From Planktothrix rubescens CCAP 1459/22 (GTDB lineage Bacteria > Cyanobacteriota > Cyanobacteriia > Cyanobacteriales > Microcoleaceae), in contig LR882958.1 in NCBI GenBank assembly GCA_904830895.1, forward strand, positions 2,288,001 to 2,352,000: a stretch of 64,000 nucleotides of DNA, read 5' to 3'. Position numbers and translations under genes: made by a program. The notes beneath the pieces are model-generated. The model was not told where the DNA came from. It saw nothing but the letters and a program-made list of their open reading frames with translations, and did not search any database. Numbering within the stretch: position 1 is the stretch's first letter; each line of letters starts with the position of its first letter. This document shows, one piece after another, positions 16,286 through 26,082 of the stretch.

Positions 16286-19054
16286 ATGATTCAGTCTCCT
16301 CTCAAATCTGCTATGCGAGAACAGTTTAATATTTCTCGCGCTTGTATCGCTCATCCTCGAATTGCAATTGGGTTTTGGATTGGGGTAATTATAGCCGGAA
16401 TTTTGGCATTTAGTCATCTCAAATATGCCTTATTTCCAGAGGTGACATTTCCGGTGGTAGTTGTGAGTACCACTGCACCCATTTCTACCGCAACGGACAC
16501 GGAATTAAAGGTTACTTTACCGATTGAAACGGGGGTAAAATCTATTCCTGGGGTCTATGATTTCCGTTCATCGACTTATCCAGGTAGGAGTATTGTTAGT
16601 TTAGCATTTTTAGTGGGAACCAGTTTAGAATCCTCAACAAATCAAGTGGAAACAGCTTTAAAAACTATTCAATTACCTGCTGAAACTACTTATAATATAA
16701 TTCCTTTAAACTTAAACGAATCAACGGCAATTACTTACGCAATTAAAAGCGAAAGCAAAACCTTAAAAGAATTAACCACAATTACTAAATCGGAAATTCT
16801 GCCTCAACTCAAATCTTTACCCGGAGTTTTAAAAGTTAATCTATTAGGAGATGGATTAAGTCGGGAGGCGAAAAAGGATATTGCCTCCTTATCCAGTTCT
16901 CAAACGTTAATTCAAGACCCGCCAACTTTAGTTAGATATAATGGGGAAAATGTCTTAGCGTTTCAGGTGGTAAAACGCAGTGATGCCAATACCTTAGAAG
17001 TGGTAAATCAAGTTGAAAATGCCATTAATATTATACAAAATAAATTAACAGATGTCAAGCTAATTTTAGCAGAAACCCAAGCCGATTATATTAGAGAAGC
17101 TACCAATTCTACAATTAATGAATTATTGTTAGCAATTGTTTTAGCCATTGCCATTGTATTTCCATTTTTAAGGAATTTTAGGGCAACTTTAATTACCGCT
17201 TTAGCTATTCCTACTTCTTTATTAGGAACCTGCATTGTGATGGCAATTGCTGGATTCAACTTAGAAACAATAACCCTATTAGCCTTAGCATTAGTAATTG
17301 GAATTGTTATAGATGATGCTATTGTTGATGTAGAGAATATTGCCAGATTAATTGATGCTGGAGAAACACCCAGAGAAGCCGCGATAAAAGGAACAGATGA
17401 AATTGGGTTAACGGTAACAGCTTCCACCTTAACAATTGTAGCAGTTTTCCTCCCCGTAGCCTTTATGGGAGATGCGTTGGGACAGTTTTTTAAACCCTTT
17501 GCATTGACAATTTCTTCGGCTGTAGTTATATCATTATTAGTCGCCAGAACTTTATCTCCAGTTTTAGCAGTTTATTGGTTAAAACCCGCAAAAAATAGAC
17601 CGGAAAATTATACTCCCAAACCCAACCCAATTATCGAAAGTTATCGTCGATTATTGCAATGGTCACTCAGCCACCGAAAACGAGTTATTCTAATCGCTAT
17701 TTTGAGTTTTGTTGCTGGTTTAGCCTTAATTCCTTTTGTCCCCCAAGGGTTTTTACCGCGACTCGATAGGGGAGAATTTGTAATTAATTATTCCTATCCC
17801 CTTCCTCAAATTTCTAATCTTCAACGTAGAGACGAGCCACGGCGCGTCTCCTCCGCCTCCGCGCCAGACGAGCCACAACCCGCCTCTAACTCCAATGATA
17901 TATTTCAACAGCAAGGAGCGTTTGATTGGTTAACAGATTTAGCCAGAAATCCAATTCAACTCTTTCTTAGAAAAACTCGCACGACCGCCGAAAAAATAGA
18001 AACGGTGGTTTTGAATACTCCCGATGTTGAAAAAGCCTTAACAATTATTGGAATTAAAGGACAACCAAATAAAGGTAGAATTTATGTCAAACTAAAAAAT
18101 GATCGTCAATTAACAACCTTAGAGGCTCAAGATCAAATTAGGTCAAATCTGCCCCAAATTAATAACGTTACTATCAGTGTGGAAGATATTCAATTTGTAG
18201 AAACAGGGGATGAAAAACCCCTACAAATTGTGTTAGTTGGAGAGGATATTCAACAATTAAATAATATAGCCAAAACCATTAAAGAAAAAGTCGCAAAATT
18301 ACCGGGTTTTGTGGATGTTCGGGTAACGGGTGAAGAAAATACATCTAATACTATCAACCAAATTGAACGATTTAACGGTCAACGGGCGGCTTATATTACT
18401 GCTAATTTAAGCCAAGGTCAATTATTAGGGGATGCGACAAATCAAGTTATTGAGATTGCTCAACCTTTAATTTATAATGGAGTTACCTTAAAATTAACTG
18501 GAGATTCTGCCAGAATTGGTCAAGTTTTAAATAGCTTTCTGGTAACTCTTTTATTTTCTGTTATTTGTATGTTAGGGTTGCTATTCTTATTATTTGGTCG
18601 TTGGGTAGAACCTGCGGTAGTTGGGTTAACGCTTCCTTTGTGTTTAGTGGGAGCAATGTTAGCTTTATTAATCACTCAAAGTGATTTTGGCATTATTTCT
18701 TTAATTGGGTTGATTTTCCTGTTAGGATTATTAGATAAAAATGTGTTATTATTGATGGATTATATTAACCAATTACGTCAAAAAGGTATGGGTCGAAATC
18801 AGGCAATTATTGAGACGGGAGTTGTACGTTTAAGACCCATTGTGATGACTACCGCTTCGACGATTTTGGGAATGTTACCAATTGCGTTAGGATTAGGTGC
18901 AGGGTCAGAATTAAGACAACCGATGGCCGTTGCGATTATTGGGGGTTTAATCACTTCTACTTTATTAAGTTTAATTGTTGTTCCGGTTTTAAATACATTT
19001 TTGGAAGATGAATGGTTGAAGATTAAAAAACGATTTAAGAAACAAAGTTTATAG
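16286..19054 (+). CDS. RND-family efflux permease (HAE1/AcrB-like)
   Basis: About 922 residues from the ATG at 16286; a TTG start at 16256 is possible. Inner-membrane proton-driven exporter with twelve predicted helices in two halves. The proton-relay residues are retained: the Asp pair in GIVIDDAIVDVENIARL (fourth helix) and the Lys in LLDKNVLLLMDY (tenth). It is about 100 residues shorter than AcrB. A Ser/Pro/Arg-rich insert near residue 525 of the longer frame comes from a dispersed repeat at 17823-17886. No adaptor or outer-membrane gene adjoins, so the substrate and partners are unknown. Confidence 0.88.
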   Translation: MIQSPLKSAMREQFNISRACIAHPRIAIGFWIGVIIAGILAFSHLKYALFPEVTFPVVVVSTTAPISTATDTELKVTLPIETGVKSIPGVYDFRSSTYPGRSIVSLAFLVGTSLESSTNQVETALKTIQLPAETTYNIIPLNLNESTAITYAIKSESKTLKELTTITKSEILPQLKSLPGVLKVNLLGDGLSREAKKDIASLSSSQTLIQDPPTLVRYNGENVLAFQVVKRSDANTLEVVNQVENAINIIQNKLTDVKLILAETQADYIREATNSTINELLLAIVLAIAIVFPFLRNFRATLITALAIPTSLLGTCIVMAIAGFNLETITLLALALVIGIVIDDAIVDVENIARLIDAGETPREAAIKGTDEIGLTVTASTLTIVAVFLPVAFMGDALGQFFKPFALTISSAVVISLLVARTLSPVLAVYWLKPAKNRPENYTPKPNPIIESYRRLLQWSLSHRKRVILIAILSFVAGLALIPFVPQGFLPRLDRGEFVINYSYPLPQISNLQRRDEPRRVSSASAPDEPQPASNSNDIFQQQGAFDWLTDLARNPIQLFLRKTRTTAEKIETVVLNTPDVEKALTIIGIKGQPNKGRIYVKLKNDRQLTTLEAQDQIRSNLPQINNVTISVEDIQFVETGDEKPLQIVLVGEDIQQLNNIAKTIKEKVAKLPGFVDVRVTGEENTSNTINQIERFNGQRAAYITANLSQGQLLGDATNQVIEIAQPLIYNGVTLKLTGDSARIGQVLNSFLVTLLFSVICMLGLLFLLFGRWVEPAVVGLTLPLCLVGAMLALLITQSDFGIISLIGLIFLLGLLDKNVLLLMDYINQLRQKGMGRNQAIIETGVVRLRPIVMTTASTILGMLPIALGLGAGSELRQPMAVAIIGGLITSTLLSLIVVPVLNTFLEDEWLKIKKRFKKQSL
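17823..17886. repeat. Small dispersed palindromic repeat inserted in the RND permease gene
   Basis: Contains a near-perfect inverted repeat GAGACGAGCC-AC-GGCGCGTCTC at 17829-17850 and a second AGACGAGCCAC copy downstream. It is GC-rich in an AT-rich gene and encodes RRDEPRRVSSASAPDEPQ, a hydrophilic insert in frame at the start of the second periplasmic loop. Confidence 0.65.
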
Positions 19055-19082
19055 AAATAAACCACAAAGATACTAAGATATA

Positions 19083-20072
19083 ATGAAAGTATTTGTAACG
19101 GGTGGAACGGGGTTTATTGGGGCGAATTTAATTAGATTATTATTGCAAAATAATTATGCAGTTCGGGTGTTAGTTCGTCCTGAGAGTAATTTAGATAACT
19201 TGAAAAATTTAGAGGTTGAAATTGTTGAAGGAAACTTAACAGATGCTAACTTATCTCAATCTTTAAAAGGTTGTCAAGTTTTATTTCATTGTGCGGCCCA
19301 TTATTCCCTTTGGCAACGGGATAGATTATTATTAGAACAGTATAATATTATCGGAACTCGTAATATTTTAGCCGCCGCTAGACAAGCGGGAATTGAACGA
19401 ACAATTTATACCAGTTCCGTTGCTGCTATTGGAGTAAAACCTGGAGTTGCTGTTAATGAAAATTATCAAAGTCCAGTTGAGAATTTAGTTGGATATTATA
19501 AAAAATCTAAATATTGGGCAGAACAGGAAGCCCAAAATGCGGTAAAATTAGGTCAGGATATTGTGATTGTTAATCCTAGTACACCCATTGGCCCTTGGGA
19601 TATTAAACCCACGCCAACGGGGGATTTGATTTTACGATTTCTCCGCCGAAAAATGCCCGCTTATGTGAATACTGGATTGAATTTTATTGATGTTAGAGAT
19701 GTCGCCCAAGGTCATTTACTGGCTTTAGAAAAAGGCAAAACCGGAGAACGTTATATTTTAGGTAATCAGAATTTAACCTTGAAACAATTCTTAGATTTAT
19801 TGTCAGAAATAACCGGATTACCCGCCCCTGAAAAAACCATCCCAGTTTGGCTTCCCTTGGGCATTGCATGGGTCGATGAAATGATTTTAGCTAATTTAGG
19901 AAAAAAACCTTCTCTCCCCTTAGATGGCGTTAAAATGTCAAGACAACCGATGTATTATAATCCCTCAAAAGCGGTTCAAGAATTGGGTTTACCTCAATCT
20001 TCAATTAAGACCGCCTTGAAAGATGCCGTTAATTGGTTTATAACACAAGGGTATGTTGATGAGTTAGGGTGA
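19083..20072 (+). CDS. hpnA: Hopanoid-associated sugar epimerase (HpnA-type SDR)
   Basis: 329-residue extended short-chain dehydrogenase: Rossmann motif GGTGFIGANL at residues 7-16, Ser/Tyr/Lys triad in TSSVAAIG and GYYKKSKYWAE. Length and motifs fit the HpnA family (TIGR03466). It is 44 bp upstream of hpnH on the same strand, so an operon for decorated hopanoids is likely. The precise substrate of HpnA is unsettled. It starts 28 bp after the RND gene, so transcription may run through. Confidence 0.85.
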   Translation: MKVFVTGGTGFIGANLIRLLLQNNYAVRVLVRPESNLDNLKNLEVEIVEGNLTDANLSQSLKGCQVLFHCAAHYSLWQRDRLLLEQYNIIGTRNILAAARQAGIERTIYTSSVAAIGVKPGVAVNENYQSPVENLVGYYKKSKYWAEQEAQNAVKLGQDIVIVNPSTPIGPWDIKPTPTGDLILRFLRRKMPAYVNTGLNFIDVRDVAQGHLLALEKGKTGERYILGNQNLTLKQFLDLLSEITGLPAPEKTIPVWLPLGIAWVDEMILANLGKKPSLPLDGVKMSRQPMYYNPSKAVQELGLPQSSIKTALKDAVNWFITQGYVDELG

Positions 20073-20116
20073 TTTTAGATTAACCCAATTCTAAATTTAT
20101 TTAAGGTGAACAAAAA

Positions 20117-21127
20117 ATGGCCATTCAAATTGAACAAGCAATCACCGTTGGTAAATATTTATTCATGCAACGGTTAATGGGGCGAAAAAAATTCCCCCTA
20201 GTGTTGATGTTAGAACCTTTATTTCGCTGTAATTTAGCCTGCTCTGGCTGTGGAAAAATTCAACATCCGAAAGAAATTCTCAAGCAAAATTTAAGCCCAG
20301 AAGACTGTTTTAAAGCCGTAGAAGAATGTGGCGCACCTGTGGTTTCTATCCCTGGTGGTGAACCTTTATTACATCCGCAAATTGATCAAATTGTTGAGGG
20401 TTTAGTTGCTCGCAAAAAGTTTATTTATTTGTGTACTAATGGAATTTTACTTGAAAAAAGTTTAGAAAAATTTAAACCTTCTCCCTATTTAACCTTTAGT
20501 GTGCATTTAGATGGTTTAAAAGAACATCATGACCACTGTGTAGACCGAGAAGGCGTGTTTGAAATTGCAGTAAAAGCGATTAAAGTTGCTAAATCAAAAG
20601 GATTTAGAGTCACAACTAATACAACGGTATTTGCTGGAACTAAGCCGGAAGAAATGCAGAAATTCTTTGATTTTCTGGAGACTTTGGGTTTAGATGGGAT
20701 GATGATTTCTCCTGGTTATAGTTATGAATGGGCACCCGACCAAGAACATTTCCTAAAACGAGAACAAACTAAAGCCTTATTCTGTGAAATTTTATCTCCC
20801 TATCAATCAGGTAAAAAGAAATGGAATTTTAATCATAATCCTTTATTCTTAGATTTTCTCATCGGAGAAAAAGACTATGATTGTACTCCATGGGGAAGTC
20901 CGAGTTATAGTGTTTTAGGATGGCAAAAACCTTGTTATTTATTAAATGAAGGTTACTATTCCAGTTATCAAGAATTATTGGAAAAAACCGACTGGACACA
21001 ATACGGAAAATCAAGCGGAAATCCCAAATGTGTAGATTGTATGGTGCACTGTGGTTATGAACCAACAGCCGCAATAGAAGCGATGAAACTTGAAAATATG
21101 GGGCGTTCGATTGGGGCGTTATTTTAG
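20117..21127 (+). CDS. hpnH: HpnH, adenosyl-hopanoid-forming radical SAM protein
   Basis: 336-residue radical SAM enzyme with the iron-sulphur motif CNLACSGC near residue 39 (C-x3-C-x2-C), a GGEPLLHP segment near 80, and Cys-rich C-terminal ligands ([18 protein letters not shown]). HpnH joins 5-prime-deoxyadenosine to diploptene to give adenosylhopane, the first step of hopanoid side-chain extension. AAGGTGAAC precedes the ATG. Squalene-hopene cyclase is not in the window. Confidence 0.92.
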   Translation: MAIQIEQAITVGKYLFMQRLMGRKKFPLVLMLEPLFRCNLACSGCGKIQHPKEILKQNLSPEDCFKAVEECGAPVVSIPGGEPLLHPQIDQIVEGLVARKKFIYLCTNGILLEKSLEKFKPSPYLTFSVHLDGLKEHHDHCVDREGVFEIAVKAIKVAKSKGFRVTTNTTVFAGTKPEEMQKFFDFLETLGLDGMMISPGYSYEWAPDQEHFLKREQTKALFCEILSPYQSGKKKWNFNHNPLFLDFLIGEKDYDCTPWGSPSYSVLGWQKPCYLLNEGYYSSYQELLEKTDWTQYGKSSGNPKCVDCMVHCGYEPTAAIEAMKLENMGRSIGALF

Positions 21128-21161
21128 TTAACTTAGGAGGCTAGAGTCGATTAAGGAGTTA

Positions 21162-21188
21162 CCCCCCTAACCCCATAAAAAAGGGGGG
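21162..21188 (+). terminator. Possible terminator hairpin after hpnH
   Basis: CCCCCCT and AGGGGGG pair across a 13-nt loop, followed by AATTTGG. The U-tract is poor; it could instead be a dispersed repeat. Confidence 0.4.
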
Positions 21189-21249
21189 AATTTGGAGAAA
21201 ATATAACTGACGATTTTACAATCTATTCCATTTTCTATAATCAAAAATA

Positions 21250-22071
21250 ATGCTAACAGAATTAATTAAATTGTTTGAATTTGAATTTATGAGAAATGCT
21301 TTAATAGCAGGACTTTTAGTTAGTATTGCCTGTGGCATGATTGGAACATTTGTTGTTGTGAATCGGATTGTTTTTATTAGTGGCGGAATTGCCCATGCTG
21401 CTTATGGAGGCATTGGTATGGGTTACTTTTTTAAATTTAGTCCCGTATTAGGAGCAATTATATTTTCTGTCATTTCTGCCCTAGGAATGGGGTTAGTCTA
21501 TCGTAAAACCCAACAACGGGCAGATACTATTATTGGGGTGATGTGGGCAATAGGAATGGCAATTGGGATTATTTTTATTGACTTAACCCCTGGTTATAAA
21601 GTTGATTTAATGAGTTATTTATTTGGCAGTATTCTCACCGTCCCCCAATCGGATTTAATTCTAATGTTAATCTTAAATATTTTAATTGGGGTGATGATTA
21701 TTTTATTTTATAAAGAATTAGTAGCAATTTCTTTTGACCCAGTTTTTGCCGAAACTCGAAATTTACCAGTTGACCAACTTTATCTAATGTTAATAGTTGC
21801 CATCGCCTTAACCGTGGTGATGGTGATGAAAGTGGTAGGTTTAATTTTAGTGATTGCTTTATTAACTATTCCGGCGGCAATTTCAGGACAATTTGTTAAA
21901 GACTTAAAACAAATGATGCTATTATCCAGTATTTTAGGAATAGTTTTTACCACCCTAGGCTTAGGAATTTCCTACTTTCTTAATTTAACCTCCGGTGCAA
22001 CGATTATTTTAGTCGCGGGTTGTGCTTATTTATTCAGTTTAAGCCTAAAAAATATGATTAAACCAGCCTGA
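21250..22071 (+). CDS. ZnuB/MntB-type metal ABC transporter permease
   Basis: 273-residue membrane protein with about eight hydrophobic helices and the ABC-3 permease family pattern (SGGIAHAAYGGIGMGYFF early; VGLILVIALLTIPAAI late). It should carry zinc, manganese or iron with an ATPase and a binding protein, neither of which is adjacent. An orphan permease can be real in cyanobacteria, whose components are often scattered. The metal cannot be told from the sequence. Confidence 0.85.
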   Translation: MLTELIKLFEFEFMRNALIAGLLVSIACGMIGTFVVVNRIVFISGGIAHAAYGGIGMGYFFKFSPVLGAIIFSVISALGMGLVYRKTQQRADTIIGVMWAIGMAIGIIFIDLTPGYKVDLMSYLFGSILTVPQSDLILMLILNILIGVMIILFYKELVAISFDPVFAETRNLPVDQLYLMLIVAIALTVVMVMKVVGLILVIALLTIPAAISGQFVKDLKQMMLLSSILGIVFTTLGLGISYFLNLTSGATIILVAGCAYLFSLSLKNMIKPA

Positions 22072-22140
22072 TTTGATTCAATTTTCCTGATTTATGTTAA
22101 AGTCCTCTGTTGAACCTTGAATCATCCTTTAAATTAACTT

Positions 22141-23061
22141 ATGAAAACAAAAATTGCCCTCTGTTTAACTTCCCTAATTTTAGGCTTTTCCTACCCGGCA
22201 ACGGCACAGAATCTTAACTGTCCGACTTCTGTTTCTGCTTGTCAAAACTCCAACTCAACAGAAACCGTGGCAATTTTAGAAGATGGTCGGTCTTATGAAT
22301 ATGAAGCCGGACAGGGGATTTATCGAGTTCGCTACAATTACACTGGAGAAAATTGGACTCATGCTGATGTGGCTCCCATTAGAATTAATACTAACAAACC
22401 GATTGCAATTTTACCGATGCAATATACTAGCAATGGTGTACAATCTGGAGCCAGTGTTAACGGTGTTTCCGTGGGTCGAATTTGGAATTATATTACGGTT
22501 GAAGAAATGAAACGACGGTTAGAAGCGTTAGGGTTTTATGTGTTAACTCCGACGATTTCTATGTATGGAGAAAATATAGATGGATTTCAGGCTTTAGAAC
22601 ATTTTATTGCTGGAGTTCATAAGGGAAATTCTTCGGTGCAAACGGTGGTTTTAACAGCCGATGCTAATGTGGCGAATGCTGCTAACCCCCGTCCTGGTGC
22701 TCAAATGTTAGTTACGGGACTCCATCAACGGGATTTATGGTGGGAATATCGCATCCAAAACCGTTTAGTTGGGTTTTATCAACAGCAGGGTTTAGTTAAT
22801 ATTGGGCCGAGAGTTCGTGGGGGAAAAAATAATCGTGAGGGTCATTCTTTGGCTTGGCATCCGATGATTGAAAGGGCGGCGGAATATAATCCTAAAGTGG
22901 CTATTATTGAGGTTGCTCAAGCCGCAGAAATTATTCAACGGGCGGGGTCAATTCAAGCAGGGAGACAATGGGCGACCCCTGTATTTGACGGTGTGGCTTT
23001 AGGAATGGCGGAAGAAGCCTGCGCTACAGGGGCGAAATTAGAAATATGTAAGGGGCAGTAG
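22141..23061 (+). CDS. Exported protein of unknown function
   Basis: 306 residues with a signal peptide (KIALCLTSLILGFSYPATAQ, cut after Ala near residue 22). A Cys pair follows (NCPTSVSAC), and two more Cys end the protein (EEACATGAKLEIC). The middle has motifs such as VVLTADANVANAANPRPG and VAIIEVAQAAEIIQRAG that recall extracellular hydrolases, but I cannot place it in a family. It lies 69 bp after the permease gene. The heptamer/octamer repeat tract follows immediately. Confidence 0.6.
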   Translation: MKTKIALCLTSLILGFSYPATAQNLNCPTSVSACQNSNSTETVAILEDGRSYEYEAGQGIYRVRYNYTGENWTHADVAPIRINTNKPIAILPMQYTSNGVQSGASVNGVSVGRIWNYITVEEMKRRLEALGFYVLTPTISMYGENIDGFQALEHFIAGVHKGNSSVQTVVLTADANVANAANPRPGAQMLVTGLHQRDLWWEYRIQNRLVGFYQQQGLVNIGPRVRGGKNNREGHSLAWHPMIERAAEYNPKVAIIEVAQAAEIIQRAGSIQAGRQWATPVFDGVALGMAEEACATGAKLEICKGQ

Positions 23062-23135
23062 GGGAGCAGGGGAGCAGGGGAGCAGGGGGGGTAAACTCTT
23101 GCTATTACCCATTACCTATTACCTATTCCCTCCCT
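23061..23135. repeat. Short tandem repeats (GGGGAGCA; TTACCTA/TTACCCA)
   Basis: GGGGAGCA repeats three times at 23061-23086, then heptamers of the ATTACCC/ATTACCT kind at 23103-23130. They are typical cyanobacterial STRR tracts between convergent genes. Confidence 0.7.
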
Positions 23136-23152
23136 TAGTAAGATGTTAAACC

Positions 23153-25843
23153 CTAATCTACCGCCTCATTAATCGGGTATCGGTCTATTAACTGACGGGC
23201 GCGTAGGGCATTTTTTTTCAAAGATTCACTTAAATAAGGAACATGGGGGATTTGAGAAAGAAAATCTAAAGTTCTTCGGAACATTCGGACAATATCTCCT
23301 TCGTCTAAACTGGTATTAGAGACCAACTCCAACCAATCGGTTTCTAAAGCCCATTGCTCAATTAAACCAGTTAAATCCCGTTCTAACCAGATGGGTAAAG
23401 CAACCCGATACCGTCGTTGCTGTTTAAACAATTCCTGGCGCAGATGGCGCAACTGTCCCAGGGCGTTTTCTACCTCCTCCGATAAGTCATAGCGCGTCCA
23501 ACTATCGGGACGGGAAACCTCAGTTACCAAAGCTGCACAGGCCGCTGCTAAATGGTGGGGGTCAAGTTGGTCAAAAATCCCCGACTTCAAGGCTAACCCT
23601 AACCATAATTCGTTATCTCCCCGCAGAGCGGCGGTAGCCTGTCCTAAATCCGTAGGCTTCAACTCATCTAGGGCTTGAAAGTATTGCAAAATTGAAATTA
23701 AAGCCATAAATTCATCCCAATGACGGGCTAAATCTTCTTCTAATTCCCCTCGCATTTCTTCAATCATTTCATTTAATTCTGCCCAGCGTTGCCACCGTTT
23801 TAACAGTTTATTCGGTTTGCCCCATTTATGAATAGGATGGGCGTCTAATTCTAACTCTAACCGTTCGACTTGTTTTTGTTGAGCGATGACTTCTGGGGGC
23901 GATTCAGGTATATTTAATTCGGGAATTTGTTGGGTAATGGCTACGGTTAACTCATCTCCTTTACGACATTGACCGAGTTTAAACGGAATATTAGGAATTT
24001 CCAAATAATCCACATTTAACCGTTTAGAATCGGGTTGCAAAATTACAATATCAGCCGCACTCACCACATACCAGCGATTATCCCGTCCTAAACAGAGGAA
24101 ATAGGGTGCCTGTCCCGAACTGGGGGTTTTGGCGACTAATACGGCCGGAATGGGGTCAGACTCAATTTTGCGAGCCGTAGGAACATTTTTTCCCCGTAAA
24201 CCTAAAGTTGTACCCAAGGGGGTAGCATCCATGTCATGGGCCATCCGGTGCATTCGGACATCTTCGGCTTGCTGTTGTAGGAATTTTAATAAACGACGTT
24301 CTTCCCGTAGACGGTCATAAACTTTTTCAAAACTGGCTAGGGTTTCTTCCAACAATGCCATATTTTGTTCGCCACTAAAGCCAAATTGGGCTTCAATTAA
24401 CGATAATTCCGCCTGCATAATATCAATTTCTTCTTGAGCAGGAATTAAATTAATTGTAGACAGATATTGTCCGAAACTTCGTTCAACTAATTCCCTAGAT
24501 TTTTCTAAACTATGCCGTTGTAATAAGTTCAAGACCATGCCATAACTAGGGCTGAATTGACTTACTAAGGGGTCAGCTTTAGACGTCGCTAAATAGGCTG
24601 CTTCCTTGGCTCCTTCAAAGGGAGTTTGTACCGTCACCACATAGCCTTCCGTATCCATGCCGCGCCGTCCCGCCCGTCCTGACATTTGCAGAAATTCCGA
24701 GGCTTTTAACAGGCGATGACCGTCATCGGTGCGTTTTGATAAACTAGAAATTACCGTAGTTCTAGCGGGCATATTAATCCCGGCGGCGAGGGTTTCCGTG
24801 GCAAATACCACCTTAATTAATCCCTGTTGAAATAACTCCTCTACTAACCCTTTCCAAGTCGGTAAAAGTCCGGCATGGTGGGCGGCTATTCCTTTATATA
24901 ATACTTCAACTTGTTCGGGACGAATGCCTTCGGGACTCGATGCTAAAAACGCATCAATTCGCTCTTTTAATCGGGCGGTTTCGGCTTCATTAACTAAGGA
25001 TAAATGACGCACTTCTCCGACGGAGCGATCGCAACCTTTCCGACTAAAGATAAAATAAATAGCAGGTAACATATCCCTTTCTTTTAGATGGGATATAGTC
25101 GCGCCTAAATTCGGAATATCATTGCGTCTACCCCGTGGAGGAAGGCCCTTTTTTTCTTTGAGGCGAGGATTAATTCTTTTCAGGGAATCATCTAATAGGG
25201 GAAAGAAGCCTTTAATATTACAAAAATGATATTGTAAGGGTACCGGCCGAAAGGTAGAATAAATTAACTCCGTTGGGCCATGAACTTGAGAAATCCAGTG
25301 GGTTAATTGTTCACTATTGGCCACCGTTGCCGATAACGCCACTAATTGAATTTCCCTGGGACAATAAATAATTGATTCTTCCCAAACCGTTCCCCGTTGG
25401 CGGTCATTCATATAATGGCATTCATCCAAAACCACCGCCTCCACCGCTTCCATGGAAACTCCGGCTTCTCCAATCGGTGTACCATAGAGCATATTGCGAA
25501 AAATCTCCGTGGTCATCACCACCACCGCCGCGTCCCGGTTAACGGAAATATCCCCCGTTAATAACCCTACCTTGTCCGCCCCAAACTGTTCTCGAAAGTC
25601 CCGAAACTTTTGATTGGATAGCGCCTTTAGGGGTGTAGTATAGAAGACCCGCCGATTGCCCGCCAAGGCCCGATGGATGGCATATTCTCCTACTAAGGTT
25701 TTTCCCGAACCCGTTGGCGCACAAACCACAACGGACTTTCCATCATCCAACGCTGTAATCGCATCGTGTTGAAAGTCATCCAGGGGAAATGGAAATAGGG
25801 CGTTGAGATCCAGTTGGGGATTGTTTTCGGTAGAGTAGGACAC
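23153..25843 (-). CDS. Ski2-like DEAD/DEAH-box RNA helicase with DSHCT domain
   Basis: About 896 residues from the GTG at 25841-25843 (VSYSTENN); the longer frame adds 28 residues not expected in the family. Motifs in order: Walker A APTGSGKT, motif II DECH in VVLDECHYMND, motif III LSATV, motif VI QMSGRAGRRG, then a C-terminal DSHCT-like helical domain (about 720-896). Relatives unwind structured RNA; in plants ISE2 works in chloroplast RNA processing. A role in cyanobacterial RNA turnover or ribosome assembly is inferred. Confidence 0.88.
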   Translation of the reverse strand: MSYSTENNPQLDLNALFPFPLDDFQHDAITALDDGKSVVVCAPTGSGKTLVGEYAIHRALAGNRRVFYTTPLKALSNQKFRDFREQFGADKVGLLTGDISVNRDAAVVVMTTEIFRNMLYGTPIGEAGVSMEAVEAVVLDECHYMNDRQRGTVWEESIIYCPREIQLVALSATVANSEQLTHWISQVHGPTELIYSTFRPVPLQYHFCNIKGFFPLLDDSLKRINPRLKEKKGLPPRGRRNDIPNLGATISHLKERDMLPAIYFIFSRKGCDRSVGEVRHLSLVNEAETARLKERIDAFLASSPEGIRPEQVEVLYKGIAAHHAGLLPTWKGLVEELFQQGLIKVVFATETLAAGINMPARTTVISSLSKRTDDGHRLLKASEFLQMSGRAGRRGMDTEGYVVTVQTPFEGAKEAAYLATSKADPLVSQFSPSYGMVLNLLQRHSLEKSRELVERSFGQYLSTINLIPAQEEIDIMQAELSLIEAQFGFSGEQNMALLEETLASFEKVYDRLREERRLLKFLQQQAEDVRMHRMAHDMDATPLGTTLGLRGKNVPTARKIESDPIPAVLVAKTPSSGQAPYFLCLGRDNRWYVVSAADIVILQPDSKRLNVDYLEIPNIPFKLGQCRKGDELTVAITQQIPELNIPESPPEVIAQQKQVERLELELDAHPIHKWGKPNKLLKRWQRWAELNEMIEEMRGELEEDLARHWDEFMALISILQYFQALDELKPTDLGQATAALRGDNELWLGLALKSGIFDQLDPHHLAAACAALVTEVSRPDSWTRYDLSEEVENALGQLRHLRQELFKQQRRYRVALPIWLERDLTGLIEQWALETDWLELVSNTSLDEGDIVRMFRRTLDFLSQIPHVPYLSESLKKNALRARQLIDRYPINEAVD

Positions 25844-25927
25844 AGGAATATAAATAATAAGACTAATTTTAACGTTAAAACCCCCATCATAGCATGGATT
25901 TTTTTCAAAAGTGTAGAGACCTGCCAT

Positions 25928-26082
25928 TTAACTGTAAACTTATTAACTGTTAACTGATAACTGTTAACTGATAACTGTTAACTGGTACGGGCGGGTTTAT
26001 TTAGATATTTGTTAATTACTTAAATCTTGATTAACCCGCCCCTACAACTGATAACTGTTAACTGATTACTGATGACTGATTT
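25928..26082. repeat. Tandem TAACTGATAACTGTT repeats around an inverted pair
   Basis: Several copies of the string AACTGATAACTGTT flank CGGGCGGGTTTA and TAACCCGCCCC, which form a hairpin of about 10 bp. It fills the whole gap between divergent genes, so their promoters must lie in or next to repeats. Confidence 0.7.
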
